Shown one piece after another: positions 16,078-25,715 of a DNA stretch of 64,000 nucleotides. Position numbers and translations under genes: made by a program. How positions within the stretch are numbered: the stretch's first letter is position 1; every line of letters starts with the position of its first letter. The stretch lies in NCBI GenBank assembly GCA_947174505.1, contig CAMWJF010000001.1, positions 62,001-126,000 on the forward strand. The letters are read 5' to 3'. The notes under the pieces are model-generated. The model was not told the origin of the DNA, searched no databases, and worked only from the letters and a program-made list of their open reading frames with translations. Origin of the DNA: an uncultured Lachnospiraceae bacterium (lineage in GTDB: Bacteria > Bacillota > Clostridia > Lachnospirales > Lachnospiraceae).

Positions 16078-17832
16078 ATGCTGAAAATCTTGAAGAAAAT
16101 GAATATTCTGCTGGATGGCAGGCAGAAACGTGCCATGATAGCGCTTATCATTATGATGCTCATTGGCGGTGTGCTGGAGAGCCTAGGCGTTTCCATGCTG
16201 GTGCCCATTGTGACCGTAGTGATGGATCCAGAGGCGGTTGGGGAGAGCGGTCTCCTCTCTTCGGTTTACGATACGCTGGGAATGGAGAGCAACGCCCAGT
16301 TTGCCATGTTTCTTTTGCTGGCATTTGTAGGAATGACAGTCATAAAAAATATTTACCTTTTCTTTCAGCAGAAAGCGCAGTTGAAGTTCGTCTATACGAA
16401 CCAGTTTGCGACATCGAGACGCATGATGATCAATTTTATGCAGCGTCCTTATGAATATTATCTGAATGCGGACACGTCTGTTATTCAGCGCAATATCACA
16501 TCCGACGTAAACAATATGTATGGTCTGATCCTAAGCTGTCTGCAGCTTTTCAGCGAGTGCATTGTCTTTGTCTGTCTGGTAGTGGCGCTGTTTCTCTATT
16601 CTGACGCAATGATGATTGTGACGGTGGCGGCGCTCATGGTTGCGCTCCTGTTTGTGATAAAAAAGGTGCTTAAGCCTATTATGATTAAGGCAGGACAGGA
16701 CAATCAGGACTATTACAGCGGGCTGTATAAATGGATCGAACAGTCGGTGATGGGGATTAAGGAAATCAAGATCGGCTGTAAAGAAAATTATTTCATCAAC
16801 GAATATGCAAAGTGCGGGGCGGGGTATGTCAGCTCTGTGCAGAAATATAATCTCTTTAACGCGACCCCGAGGCTTCTGATCGAGACGGTATGCATCGCGG
16901 GTATGGTGGGCTATTTTGTACTGTCCATCGGGCAGGGGACACAGATGAAAGAGCTTCTGCCGCAGCTTTCGGCTCTGGCAGCGGCTGCCATGCGCCTGCT
17001 TCCCAGCGTGAACAGGATTAATAATTATCAGACCTCTATTTCCTATTTCGAGCCGTTCTTTATGGGAGTCAGTGATAATCTGCAGGAAGAGATTCATGAC
17101 GGCAGTGTGACCTATGACGCAGAGGCTTATAAGCAGCGGGAGAGCGTGGAAAAACTTCCGCTGGAAAAACTGATCCGGCTGGAGGATATCACTTATAAAT
17201 ATCCGAATACGGAGACGCTGATTTTTAACCATGCAGACATGGAGATCCCGATCGGCGCTTCGGTGGGCATCGTGGGCGTCACGGGCGCGGGGAAAACGAC
17301 GATTGTGGATATTCTGCTGGGGCTTTTGCAGATGGAGAGCGGACGGATTCTGGCGGACGGCACGGACGTCAGTGGGCATTATGCCGCCTGGCTTAAGAAC
17401 ATCGGATATATTCCCCAGACCATTTTTATGATAGACGATTCCATCCGCAAGAATGTGGCTTTCGGCGTGCCGGAGGAGGAAATCGATGACGAGAAGGTCT
17501 GGCGCGCTTTGAAGGAGGCAGCTCTGGATGACTTTGTAAAGAGTCTGCCAGAGGGTGTGGAAACCGGGATCGGCGAGCGGGGTATCCGCATATCCGGCGG
17601 GCAGAGGCAGCGGATCAGTATTGCCAGGGCGCTCTATGAAGACCCGGAGGTACTTGTGCTGGATGAGGCGACTTCCGCGCTGGACAATGAGACGGAGGCG
17701 GCCATTATGGATTCCATCAACAGGCTGCACGGGAGAAAGACGCTTGTTATTATAGCGCACAGACTGCAGACCATTGAGAAGTGTGATATGGTGTACCGGG
17801 TTGCGGCGGGCGCCATTTCCAGGGAGAGATAA
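16078..17832 (+). CDS. ABC transporter with fused permease and ATPase (PglK/MsbA-like flippase)
   Basis: 584 aa half-transporter. About six membrane helices occupy residues 20-330 (first: MIALIIMMLIGGVLESLGVS). The ATPase domain covers residues 360-584: Walker A GVTGAGKTT, Q-loop IPQTIF, signature SGGQRQR, Walker B VLVLDEATSALD and switch AHRLQTIE. The arrangement matches PglK, which flips lipid-linked oligosaccharides, and lipid A exporters of the MsbA type. In a locus with a PglC-like initiating transferase, the likely cargo is an undecaprenyl-diphosphate glycan crossing the cytoplasmic membrane. It would act as a homodimer. Confidence 0.88.
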   Translation: MLKILKKMNILLDGRQKRAMIALIIMMLIGGVLESLGVSMLVPIVTVVMDPEAVGESGLLSSVYDTLGMESNAQFAMFLLLAFVGMTVIKNIYLFFQQKAQLKFVYTNQFATSRRMMINFMQRPYEYYLNADTSVIQRNITSDVNNMYGLILSCLQLFSECIVFVCLVVALFLYSDAMMIVTVAALMVALLFVIKKVLKPIMIKAGQDNQDYYSGLYKWIEQSVMGIKEIKIGCKENYFINEYAKCGAGYVSSVQKYNLFNATPRLLIETVCIAGMVGYFVLSIGQGTQMKELLPQLSALAAAAMRLLPSVNRINNYQTSISYFEPFFMGVSDNLQEEIHDGSVTYDAEAYKQRESVEKLPLEKLIRLEDITYKYPNTETLIFNHADMEIPIGASVGIVGVTGAGKTTIVDILLGLLQMESGRILADGTDVSGHYAAWLKNIGYIPQTIFMIDDSIRKNVAFGVPEEEIDDEKVWRALKEAALDDFVKSLPEGVETGIGERGIRISGGQRQRISIARALYEDPEVLVLDEATSALDNETEAAIMDSINRLHGRKTLVIIAHRLQTIEKCDMVYRVAAGAISRER

Positions 17833-17892
17833 ATGGAGTGCGTACGATAGGGAAGCTGTTCCGGAGAATTTTTGGGTGAGAGGTAAGAGAGC

Positions 17893-18336
17893 ATGATAAG
17901 AAAGTTATGGGATTTCGGATGGGGACTGTATAAGAAACATGAGGAGGGGATCAATTACCTGATCTTTGGATTTCTGGCGTTTGTATTGAATTATATTCTG
18001 TATTTTATCTTTGCAGACGCCATTGCCATGCACTATATGGCGGCTACGGGAGTGTCCTGGGTACTGACGGTTGTGTTTGCCTACTGGACGAACAGAACCT
18101 TCGTCTTTAAGAGCCAGAATAAGGAAACGGCCTCCGTTGTGAGGGAGTTTGCGTCCTTTATCGGCGCGAGAGTGGCCACGGAGGTGCTGGAGCTTGTACT
18201 GATGTATGTGCTGGTGGATCTTTTGACAGTAAATGACAAGATTTCCAAGCTGGCCTGTCAGGTGATCGTGATTCTGGCCAACTATGTGCTCAGCAAGATC
18301 TGGATATTTAGGGATACATCCGAAAAAACGGACTGA
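17893..18336 (+). CDS. GtrA family membrane protein
   Basis: 147 aa with four predicted membrane helices. It matches the GtrA family: YLIFGFLAFVLNYILYFIFAD, ATGVSWVLTVVFAYWTNRTFVFKS, a third helix around LELVLMYVLVD, and ILANYVLSKIWIFRD near the end. GtrA proteins are thought to help flip or transfer polyprenyl-phosphate-linked sugars, often paired with a GtrB-type GT2 enzyme. No GtrB-like gene is adjacent here. It follows the ABC transporter by 60 bases. Confidence 0.85.
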   Translation: MIRKLWDFGWGLYKKHEEGINYLIFGFLAFVLNYILYFIFADAIAMHYMAATGVSWVLTVVFAYWTNRTFVFKSQNKETASVVREFASFIGARVATEVLELVLMYVLVDLLTVNDKISKLACQVIVILANYVLSKIWIFRDTSEKTD

Positions 18337-18446
18337 TGTGCCGGTTTTCCGTGTTTCACGATAATGATCGGACAACGTACACTTACCGGGAGGCGTAGGG
18401 CTGTGCCAAATGGAGAAAGGGACTGAGAAAAGAAGAGGCAGGGCGT

Positions 18447-19529
18447 ATGGGTGTGGGAAGTAGGAGACAGGCTAATTTCGAGCTGCTGCGCATCGTGGCG
18501 ATGCTTATGATTATCTCGCTTCATTATCTGGTGAAGGGTGGAATTGCTGCGTCTTTTCCCTTTGCGGTAAAGGAAAATCCTGTCGGCGTTTTTGCATGGC
18601 TGCTCGAGGCCTTCTGTATTGTGGCGGTGAACTGCTATGTGCTGCTCTCGGGATATTTTCTGGCGGAACCGGGATGGAAGCCGGGGAGAATAGGGACGCT
18701 GCTTTGTCAGGTTCTTTTCTATTCCCTGCTGATTCCAGTTTTTCTTTTTGTGCTTGGCGCTGTGTCTGTTTCACAGCTTGGCGTTTATGACTGGATCGGC
18801 TTCATATTCCCGCTGGGGACGGAGCATTATTGGTTTGCGACGGCTTATCTTTTCATGTATCTGTTTGCGCCGTTTCTCGCGGCGGGTATAGAAAAAATGG
18901 ACAGGCGGGAACTGCAGATAGCGCTCATATTTCTTCTGATGTTCTTTTCTCTGGAAAAGACCATTCTTCCCATGCGACTTGTCACAGATCACTACGGTTA
19001 TGATTTCGGGTGGTTCCTGTGTCTGTTTGTCGTAGCGGGTTATATAAGGAAATACGGCATTAGGCTGTTGGAAAAGCAGTCGCATGCGGTGGCAGGGTAT
19101 CTTATTTCCTGCCTGTGTATATGGCTGCTGGCACTTTTTTCCAATGTGATTGGCTTTAGCGGGCGTGCCGCTTTTACCTATTATGCGGACATGCCCTATT
19201 CATACAATCATCTGCTCTGTCTTGCGGGCGCGGTTTCCTTTTTCTATGTATTTAAAAATCTGCGCGTCGGGGAAGGGTACTTTGCCGGGGCGGTGAGAAA
19301 GCTTGCGCCTTATACGTTCGGCGTGTATCTTCTGCATGAGCATATTCTGGTGCGGTATGAGTGGATGAGGTGGCTTGGTGTGGAGAAGACGGCGGAAAGC
19401 TTTCTCTTTGTGCCCCATATGATTGTATGTGTACTGACTGTGTATGCGGTCGGGACGGCAGTGGATTTTGTCCGGGCCTGGATGTTTGCACGGGTGGCGG
19501 AGACGGTGGGGAGAGTACGGCGTAGGTGA
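18447..19529 (+). CDS. Acyltransferase 3 family membrane O-acyltransferase
   Basis: 360 aa, about ten membrane helices. The start carries the family signature: RRQANFELLRIVAMLMIISLHYLVKGG, with the conserved H of SLHY. Further support comes from HYWFATAYLFMYLFAP and the late APYTFGVYLLHEHILVRYEWM. These enzymes (OatA N-terminal domain, WecH and similar) move acetyl groups across the membrane onto sugars. Lying between GtrA and a GNAT gene, it probably O-acetylates the surface glycan. The residue acylated cannot be predicted. Confidence 0.85.
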   Translation: MGVGSRRQANFELLRIVAMLMIISLHYLVKGGIAASFPFAVKENPVGVFAWLLEAFCIVAVNCYVLLSGYFLAEPGWKPGRIGTLLCQVLFYSLLIPVFLFVLGAVSVSQLGVYDWIGFIFPLGTEHYWFATAYLFMYLFAPFLAAGIEKMDRRELQIALIFLLMFFSLEKTILPMRLVTDHYGYDFGWFLCLFVVAGYIRKYGIRLLEKQSHAVAGYLISCLCIWLLALFSNVIGFSGRAAFTYYADMPYSYNHLLCLAGAVSFFYVFKNLRVGEGYFAGAVRKLAPYTFGVYLLHEHILVRYEWMRWLGVEKTAESFLFVPHMIVCVLTVYAVGTAVDFVRAWMFARVAETVGRVRRR

Positions 19530-19643
19530 ATTACGCAGACTACGGATTGACGTCTGTTTTATAAACATAGAATGATTCTTTTAACATACTTGAGAATCTG
19601 GAATGTATTACGTGAGCAGGATGCTCTGACAGGGGGTGAGATG

Positions 19644-20156
19644 ATGATTGTGAGAGAATATCAGGAAAGGGATCTTCCGGCAATGATTGCTGTTTGGAAC
19701 GAGGTGGTGGAGGAAGGCATCGCCTTTCCGCAGGAAGATTTGCTGGGAGAGCAGACGGGAGCCGCGTTTTTTGGAGAACAGAGCTACTGCGGGGTTGCGG
19801 AACAGGAAGAGAGCGGGGAAATTTTGGGATTATATATCCTGCACCCCAATAATGTGGGCAGATGCGGGCATATATGCAATGCAAGCTACGCCGTGGCGTC
19901 GCAGAGAAGAGGACAGCATATCGGGGAAAAGCTGGTACTCGACTGCATCAGGCAGGCAGGGCGGATCGGGTTCCGGGTCCTGCAGTTTAATGCAGTCGTC
20001 GCGTCAAATATCCATGCCAGACATTTGTATGAGAGAGTCGGGTTTACGCAGCTTGGCACGATCCCGGGCGGCTTTCGGATGAAAGACGGGCGCTATGAGG
20101 ACATCTGTCCATATTATATCATGCTGGCAGGAAATCAGGCGGCTGCGAAAAAATAA
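19644..20156 (+). CDS. GNAT family N-acetyltransferase
   Basis: 170 aa from the ATG at 19644, set by the GGGGGTGAG ribosome site; ATG 19641 is equally in frame. The acetyl-CoA pyrophosphate loop is SQRRGQHIGEKL, preceded by CNASYAVA. The C-terminal NIHARHLYERVGFTQLGTIPGGF is typical of GNAT enzymes of the phosphinothricin/RimI group. It may acetylate an amino sugar such as the WecE product made 2.3 kb downstream, but it could also be a general small-molecule acetyltransferase. Confidence 0.82.
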   Translation: MIVREYQERDLPAMIAVWNEVVEEGIAFPQEDLLGEQTGAAFFGEQSYCGVAEQEESGEILGLYILHPNNVGRCGHICNASYAVASQRRGQHIGEKLVLDCIRQAGRIGFRVLQFNAVVASNIHARHLYERVGFTQLGTIPGGFRMKDGRYEDICPYYIMLAGNQAAAKK

Positions 20157-20174
20157 ATTAAAGGGGAACCAATT

Positions 20175-22262
20175 GTGCGGCTTTATCGGAAATACCAGAA
20201 CTTCATAGAAAAATGGCTGTTCCCGGCCATTCTTTTGCTGTATCCGTTTCTGGTTGTCAATCAAGGACTGGATGTGGCAGACTCGACTTACAGTCTGACT
20301 AATTTTCAGTATTTTGATTCCATGGAAGGGACATGGATGGTGGCGACCTTTTTCTCCAATGCTGTCGGATGGCTCTTTATGCACCTTCCTTTCGGGGGAA
20401 CGCTGCTTGGCATGAAATGTTATACCACGCTTGTGCAGTCGGCGACGGCGCTTATGGTTTATTTCGGATTGAGAAAGCAAATAGCCGCGCCGCTATTGTT
20501 TTTTGGGGAATTCCTTGCCCTAGGGCTTTGCTGGTGCCCGTCCACGATCCTGTACAATTATCTGACCTATTTTTTCATGACGGCGGCGGTTCTGCTCCTT
20601 TATCGTGGACTTGTGCCCGCTGGGACATCGGTTTCCGGCAAAAAGCAGCGGCTTTGTTTTGCGGCGGCGGGCATCTGCCTCGGCGCCAATGTGTCGGTGC
20701 GGATGCCGAATGTGGTGCAGGCGGCCTTTATTCTGGCGGTGTGGTACGGGACTGTGCTGACCTTTAGGCGAAGAGTCGGGAAGGCTGGTGGATCACTGGG
20801 GGCAGGGGTGACGGCAGATGCGGAAAATCGAAACGCCGGACAGGAGGGCACAGGGAAACGACCGCTTCCCGGGCGGGAGCTTGCGGTCATCACGGGATGG
20901 TGTCTGTTGGGTTATGCCGCTGGCTTTGGCGTGCCCCTGGCAGTAATTTGTGTCCGGTACGGCGTGTCGGCCTACCCGGATATGGTGCGGACCATGTTTG
21001 CCATGACGGAGCAGGCGGCAGACTACAAACCATCATCCATGCTGAGCGGTATGTTTGCGGATTATATAAAGGGGCTGTACTGGCTGACATTCGCAGGGGT
21101 ATGTGCGTCGGCGGCAGGACTTGCGCTTAGGGTGCGGGAACGGCTGTACGGTGCAGGGACGAGCACCGGGCAGCAGGACAGCGGAAAAAACGATGTGTGC
21201 GCCAAAGAACAGACAGGAGAATTATCCCGAAAATGGGATGTGTATAGGATCACGGGGATCATAATAAAGACGGCATATGTTCTTCTGCTTTTGGTGCTGC
21301 TCCGCTTCTATTGGGGAAGGGGAATGTTTCATTTCAGATATTATCAGTACGGCAACGGCTGTATTTACTATCCAACGGTGCTGCTGCTTTTGGTGATGAT
21401 CGCGGTGGCGGTATTCTGCCTGATTGAAAAAAGGGTGTGCGCGGAGCAGAAAATACTGGCGGCGTTTGTGCTGCTGCAGATCTTTTTGACGCCGCTGGGA
21501 AGCAACACTGATTTGTATCCAATCATCAATAATCTGTTTGTGGCAGCGCCCTTTTTGCTGTGGGTGATGTGGAGCCGCTTCACGTGTTGGCGCGTAGAAG
21601 GCGGGGAAACCGGTTTGACGACGGCGAAAGACGCCGCTAATCCGGGAACGTCTGTGCGTTTGGTGCGGCAAAGGTGGATGGGGCAATATCGGTTCCTGTG
21701 GACGGCGCCGTTTTGTGGGCTGTTAGTCTTTGTTCTGGTTCAGAGTGTCGGTTCCCATGCCAATTTCGTTTTTCAGGACGGTATCTATGGCGAAACGCGG
21801 GATATGCGTGTAAAGATGCCGGAGAAAGCAGTGGGTATTTATACAAATTTGGAAAACGGCGCACTATTGGAAGAACTGTCGGTTTTCATAAAGGAGGAAG
21901 GACTGACGGGCAGGGAAATGATTACCTATGGTGAGCTGCCCGGGCTTTATTATCTGCTGGATATGCCGCCGGCGCTGTCTACGGGCTGGCCCGATCTGGA
22001 ATCCTACCGCATGACGGAGTATATGCGGGATCTGGCGGAGCTGGAAAAGGAGATCGTGGCAGGCGGGGAAATGCCGGTTATTATAGTATCTTCCTCTGTG
22101 GCGGCTTACTGGAGCGACGATGGCGAGGCCATCAGCTGGTTCGGTGTGGACGTGGAGAAGATGGCCGAAGACAAAAAACAGCGGATTCTGGGGGAGTGGA
22201 TTGGAAATTATGGCTACACGGAGCGCTTTGGAAATATGCGGTATGTGGTTTATGTGCAGTGA
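20175..22262 (+). CDS. Large multi-pass membrane protein, possible GT-C glycosyltransferase
   Basis: 695 aa from a GTG preceded by AAGGGGA, 19 bases after the GNAT gene. About ten or more hydrophobic helices are visible, starting FLFPAILLLYPFLVV-like at residues 14-30. A soluble C-terminal domain of ~150 residues follows (from about NFVFQDGIYG). The first extracytoplasmic loop has NQGLDVADSTYSLTNFQYF, with acidic residues where GT-C enzymes place their catalytic Asp. I do not recognise a named family. GT-C type polyprenyl-phosphate-sugar transferases have this topology. The gene ends 208 bases before wecE. Confidence 0.7.
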   Translation: MRLYRKYQNFIEKWLFPAILLLYPFLVVNQGLDVADSTYSLTNFQYFDSMEGTWMVATFFSNAVGWLFMHLPFGGTLLGMKCYTTLVQSATALMVYFGLRKQIAAPLLFFGEFLALGLCWCPSTILYNYLTYFFMTAAVLLLYRGLVPAGTSVSGKKQRLCFAAAGICLGANVSVRMPNVVQAAFILAVWYGTVLTFRRRVGKAGGSLGAGVTADAENRNAGQEGTGKRPLPGRELAVITGWCLLGYAAGFGVPLAVICVRYGVSAYPDMVRTMFAMTEQAADYKPSSMLSGMFADYIKGLYWLTFAGVCASAAGLALRVRERLYGAGTSTGQQDSGKNDVCAKEQTGELSRKWDVYRITGIIIKTAYVLLLLVLLRFYWGRGMFHFRYYQYGNGCIYYPTVLLLLVMIAVAVFCLIEKRVCAEQKILAAFVLLQIFLTPLGSNTDLYPIINNLFVAAPFLLWVMWSRFTCWRVEGGETGLTTAKDAANPGTSVRLVRQRWMGQYRFLWTAPFCGLLVFVLVQSVGSHANFVFQDGIYGETRDMRVKMPEKAVGIYTNLENGALLEELSVFIKEEGLTGREMITYGELPGLYYLLDMPPALSTGWPDLESYRMTEYMRDLAELEKEIVAGGEMPVIIVSSSVAAYWSDDGEAISWFGVDVEKMAEDKKQRILGEWIGNYGYTERFGNMRYVVYVQ

Positions 22263-22298
22263 TAGATTTTTGTCGGAGTAGGAAAATATATCATATTA

Positions 22299-22351
22299 TG
22301 ATATACTAGACGCAAGAAAAACAGGCCATGTGAAGCGGCACTTGTTTTTCT
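22299..22351 (+). promoter_or_regulatory. Extended -10 promoter and leader hairpin before wecE
   Basis: TGATATACT at 22299-22307 is an extended -10; the best -35 in register (22279-22284) is weak. The presumed leader then folds into a hairpin with AGAAAAACA at 22315-22323 and TGTTTTTCT at 22343-22351, nine perfect pairs around a 19-base loop. No T-run follows the stem, so it is not a plain terminator. It may stabilise the leader. The wecE start lies about 120 bases downstream. Confidence 0.45.
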
Positions 22352-22470
22352 CGCGCCGGTAACGGGCAAACGTCAGATAAAATCGGACAAAAAGCACTGG
22401 AAGCACGTATTCGCGAATAAGAATGGCAGAGGCAGAAGAAGCGGGCTGCTGCATTGAAAGTGAGGAAAAT

Positions 22471-23604
22471 ATGATCAATTTCAACGTACCCCCCTTCACG
22501 GGGAAAGAACTTGAATATATGAGAGAGGCGGTGGAGAACCAGAAGATCTGCGGGGACGGACCTTTTACAAAAAAATGCAGCCAGTGGATTGAGATGCAGA
22601 CCGGCACAGCCAAGTGTCTGCTTACCACTTCCTGCACCCATGCCACGGAGCTTGCGGCGCTTCTGGCAAAGATCAAACCGGGGGATGAGGTCATCCTGCC
22701 CTCCTACACGTTTGTATCTACGGCGGACGCGTTTGTACTGCGGGGCGCCACGGCAGTGTTTGTGGATATCAGGCCGGATACCATGAATATGGATGAAAAA
22801 CTGATTGAGGACGCGGTCACGGAGCGCACAAAGGTGATTGTGCCTGTACACTATGCGGGTGTGGGATGCGAGATGGACGATATCATGAAAATCGCGGAGA
22901 GACATCATCTGATGGTGGTGGAGGATGCCGCACAGGGTATCATGGCGTCTTATAAGGGAAAGCCGCTGGGAACCTTTGGCGAGTTTGGGTGCTTCAGCTT
23001 CCATGAAACGAAAAACCTCAGCATGGGAGAGGGCGGGGCGTTACTGATCCGTGATGAGAAGTATATTGAGGACGCAGAGATTTATAGGGAAAAGGGAACG
23101 GACCGAAGCAAGTATTATAGAGGGCAGGTGGACAAGTACCGCTGGCAGGAGTACGGCTCCTCCTATCTGCCCAGCGATATGAATGCGGCTTATCTGTATG
23201 CGCAGTTAGAGCTTGCAAAGGAGATTACACAGGCGAGAATGGACAGGTGGAACCAGTATCTGGAGTTGCTTACGCCTCTGGCGGAGGCCGGAAGGATTGA
23301 GCTGCCCCATATTCCCGAGCATTGTACACACAATGCCCATATGTTTTATATAAAGACAAAGGATATGGAGGAGAGAAGCCGCCTGATTGCGTATTTAAAA
23401 GAGAAAGATATTTTGGCGGTGTTTCATTATGTGCCGCTGCATTCTGCGCCTGCGGGGAGGAAGTATGGCAGATTCCACGGGGAGGACAGGTATACGACGA
23501 AGGAGAGCGAGAGATTGCTGCGTCTGCCTTTGTTTTACAGGTTGACGGCGGATGAGGTGGCGTATATTGCGGAGCAGCTAAAGGCATTTTATGCTTCAAA
23601 CTGA
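22471..23604 (+). CDS. wecE: dTDP-4-amino-4,6-dideoxygalactose transaminase
   Basis: 377 aa from the ATG at 22471 after TGAGGA. It matches enterobacterial WecE/RffA closely along its length: INFNVPPFTGKELEYM, KLCGDG-like KICGDGPFTKK, LPSYTFVSTADAFVLRGA, IVPVHYAGVGCEMD, SFHETKN (PLP lysine), YREKGTDRS, FRGQVDK-like YRGQVDKY and FHGEDRYTTKESERLLRLPLF. It aminates dTDP-4-keto-6-deoxyglucose using glutamate to give dTDP-thomosamine (Fuc4N). A dTDP-glucose dehydratase is not present here, so its substrate comes from genes outside the window. The GNAT genes at 19644 and 25716 are candidates for the following N-acetylation. Confidence 0.9.
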   Translation: MINFNVPPFTGKELEYMREAVENQKICGDGPFTKKCSQWIEMQTGTAKCLLTTSCTHATELAALLAKIKPGDEVILPSYTFVSTADAFVLRGATAVFVDIRPDTMNMDEKLIEDAVTERTKVIVPVHYAGVGCEMDDIMKIAERHHLMVVEDAAQGIMASYKGKPLGTFGEFGCFSFHETKNLSMGEGGALLIRDEKYIEDAEIYREKGTDRSKYYRGQVDKYRWQEYGSSYLPSDMNAAYLYAQLELAKEITQARMDRWNQYLELLTPLAEAGRIELPHIPEHCTHNAHMFYIKTKDMEERSRLIAYLKEKDILAVFHYVPLHSAPAGRKYGRFHGEDRYTTKESERLLRLPLFYRLTADEVAYIAEQLKAFYASN

Positions 23605-23669
23605 TGCGGCCCACAAACGGGCGGGGATCATGCCGGGAGGTATGAAAGAGAATCGGGACGGCTTGGAGT

Positions 23670-25652
23670 ATGTGGTTAATGGAAGAGGACAGGAAACAGG
23701 GATATAGCAACTGCATATTGGCGTTTGCCGTCATGGGAGCCAGCGCGCTCCTGATGGGTCTGTTTTTTGATTTCTATTATGATTTAAACGACGATACGAT
23801 GATGCGGGATATTATGTCCGGGGTCTACAGTGGTACGCCGGACGGGCACAATATGCAGACGCTTTATCCATTAGGCGCGGTAATTGCGCTGTGCTACCGG
23901 ATGTGTAGACCGTTTCCGTGGTACGGGGCATTTCTGTTTTTATGTCAATTCGGCTGTTTTTTTCTGGTAGGTGTCAGGATGTGTACGCTGACGGACGTTT
24001 TCCGTGTACAGAGGGGGGCGTTCCGAAAGGGCAGCGGCGTAGGGGGCGGCGGAATACGAAGGAGCTTCGCAGGAAAACTACTCTGTCTTCTGGTGCTGGT
24101 GTTTTTCCAATGGGGCATATGGTTGACCCATATGGTCAATGTGCAATACACAATTACCTGTGGCATGCTTGTAGGGACGGCTGTTTTTCTTTTTCTGACC
24201 GTGCCGGAGATGGCGCATTCTGGGAAGGGATCTGGTGCTCTGTCCGTGAAAGCGTTTCAAATCAAAAGCCTGCCGGCTTTGTTTCTTTTTCTGCTGGCCT
24301 TACATCTCCGGCCGGAGATGGCATTTCTCACACTGCCTTTTTTGGGACTTGCAGGGCTTTTTTGCTGGCAGGCGGACAGGCCTGTTTTTGCTAGAAAAAC
24401 CTTACAAAAATATGTAGGACTGATTCTGCTTCTTTTCGCAGGTATAGGTCTTTCCATAGGGGCGGACAGTCTTGGGTACGGAGGGGACTGGAGGACGTTC
24501 CGGCAGTTTTTTAATGACAGGACAACGGTTTATGATTTTTACCCCGAAGTGCTGACGGAGAAAGCTTTTGATGCGGATTTAGAAAGGCAGGGCGTTTCTT
24601 ATGGCGCCCGGATTCTGCTTGACAACTATAACTTCGGCCTCGATGATAGAATTGATGCGCAGATGCTCTCGGATGTAGCGGATTATGCGAGGGAACATGT
24701 GGGCGGCGCGAGAGACTGGTGCGCGGTTTTTAAGGAAAAACTGCTGCTTTACCGTTACAGAAGCTTTCACGCAGATGACGCGCCGTATAACCTGCTGGTG
24801 ATTTTAGGGTATGGGGCAAATATAACAGCAGTCGTTATATTACTTTGGCGGGATACCCGGAATCTGATCGCGGCAGCTATACAGCTTTTTCTGATATTTT
24901 TGGTGAGAAGCGCGCTGTGGATGTTCATTTTATTACGGGGACGCGATCCCGAGCGGATTACACATCCTCTTTATCTGGTGGAGTTCAGTCTGTTAGCGGG
25001 GCTGTTTTTATGGCGCCTGCGGTGGGGAAGCATGGGTTCTGCGGAGTCTTTACCGGAAACGGCAGTATCGGCACCGGCCGGGGGGATCGCTGTGAGTCGG
25101 TCCGGCGGTTTTGCCGCAGCCCGGTATCTTCTGTTCGGTGCGTCAGCGGCGCTCTTTTTCCTCTCGGCCTGGGGGCTGTGGGAGGGCTTTCCCGCGGTAC
25201 AGGACGATCAGGCAAGACGTCAGGAGATCAACCGGGACTGGGAGGCCATAGACGCATACTGCAGAGCGCGGCCGGATACTTTCTATTTTGAGGATGTCTA
25301 CTCCACTGTAGCATTTTCGGGAAAGCTTTTAGAGTGTAGGGAAAATACGCTCTCGAATTATGACATTGCCGGAGGATGGATGTGTAAGAGCCCATTGTAT
25401 CGTAAGAAACTTGCTGCCTTCGGCATAGAATCGGCGGCGGACGCACTCGTAGAGGGGAAGGCGGATTTTATCATGTCGGATGAGGAAAAGAGGATCCGGG
25501 GACTGACATGGTTTGAAGCTCCTTACAACGAGAATGGTCTGGACGTATATATCGGGGAATATGGCAGGATAGGGGAAAACTATGGCGTGTATCAGGTCAT
25601 TCCTTTTTCGGGGAACGGACAGTTTCTGCGGGCGGTAAAACAGGAGCAGTAA
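23670..25652 (+). CDS. Large multi-pass membrane protein of unknown function
   Basis: 660 aa. ATG 23670 is used; ATG 23679 is also possible. The N-terminal helix is followed by FFDFYYDLNDDTMMRDIMSG in the first outside loop, with several acids, then YPLG and PWYG motifs. About ten helices in total are visible, then a ~140-residue C-terminal soluble domain containing DAYCRARPDTFYFEDVYST. The shape (helix, acidic loop, many helices, soluble tail) recalls GT-C transferases and the 20175 protein, though the two share little visible sequence. No family is recognised. Probably part of glycan assembly at the outer face of the membrane. Confidence 0.7.
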   Translation: MWLMEEDRKQGYSNCILAFAVMGASALLMGLFFDFYYDLNDDTMMRDIMSGVYSGTPDGHNMQTLYPLGAVIALCYRMCRPFPWYGAFLFLCQFGCFFLVGVRMCTLTDVFRVQRGAFRKGSGVGGGGIRRSFAGKLLCLLVLVFFQWGIWLTHMVNVQYTITCGMLVGTAVFLFLTVPEMAHSGKGSGALSVKAFQIKSLPALFLFLLALHLRPEMAFLTLPFLGLAGLFCWQADRPVFARKTLQKYVGLILLLFAGIGLSIGADSLGYGGDWRTFRQFFNDRTTVYDFYPEVLTEKAFDADLERQGVSYGARILLDNYNFGLDDRIDAQMLSDVADYAREHVGGARDWCAVFKEKLLLYRYRSFHADDAPYNLLVILGYGANITAVVILLWRDTRNLIAAAIQLFLIFLVRSALWMFILLRGRDPERITHPLYLVEFSLLAGLFLWRLRWGSMGSAESLPETAVSAPAGGIAVSRSGGFAAARYLLFGASAALFFLSAWGLWEGFPAVQDDQARRQEINRDWEAIDAYCRARPDTFYFEDVYSTVAFSGKLLECRENTLSNYDIAGGWMCKSPLYRKKLAAFGIESAADALVEGKADFIMSDEEKRIRGLTWFEAPYNENGLDVYIGEYGRIGENYGVYQVIPFSGNGQFLRAVKQEQ

Positions 25653-25715
25653 ACGAAGCGCCATAACCTTGAAAGTATGAAATATAGTTGTGATGAAGTA
25701 CATGGGGAGAGGCAG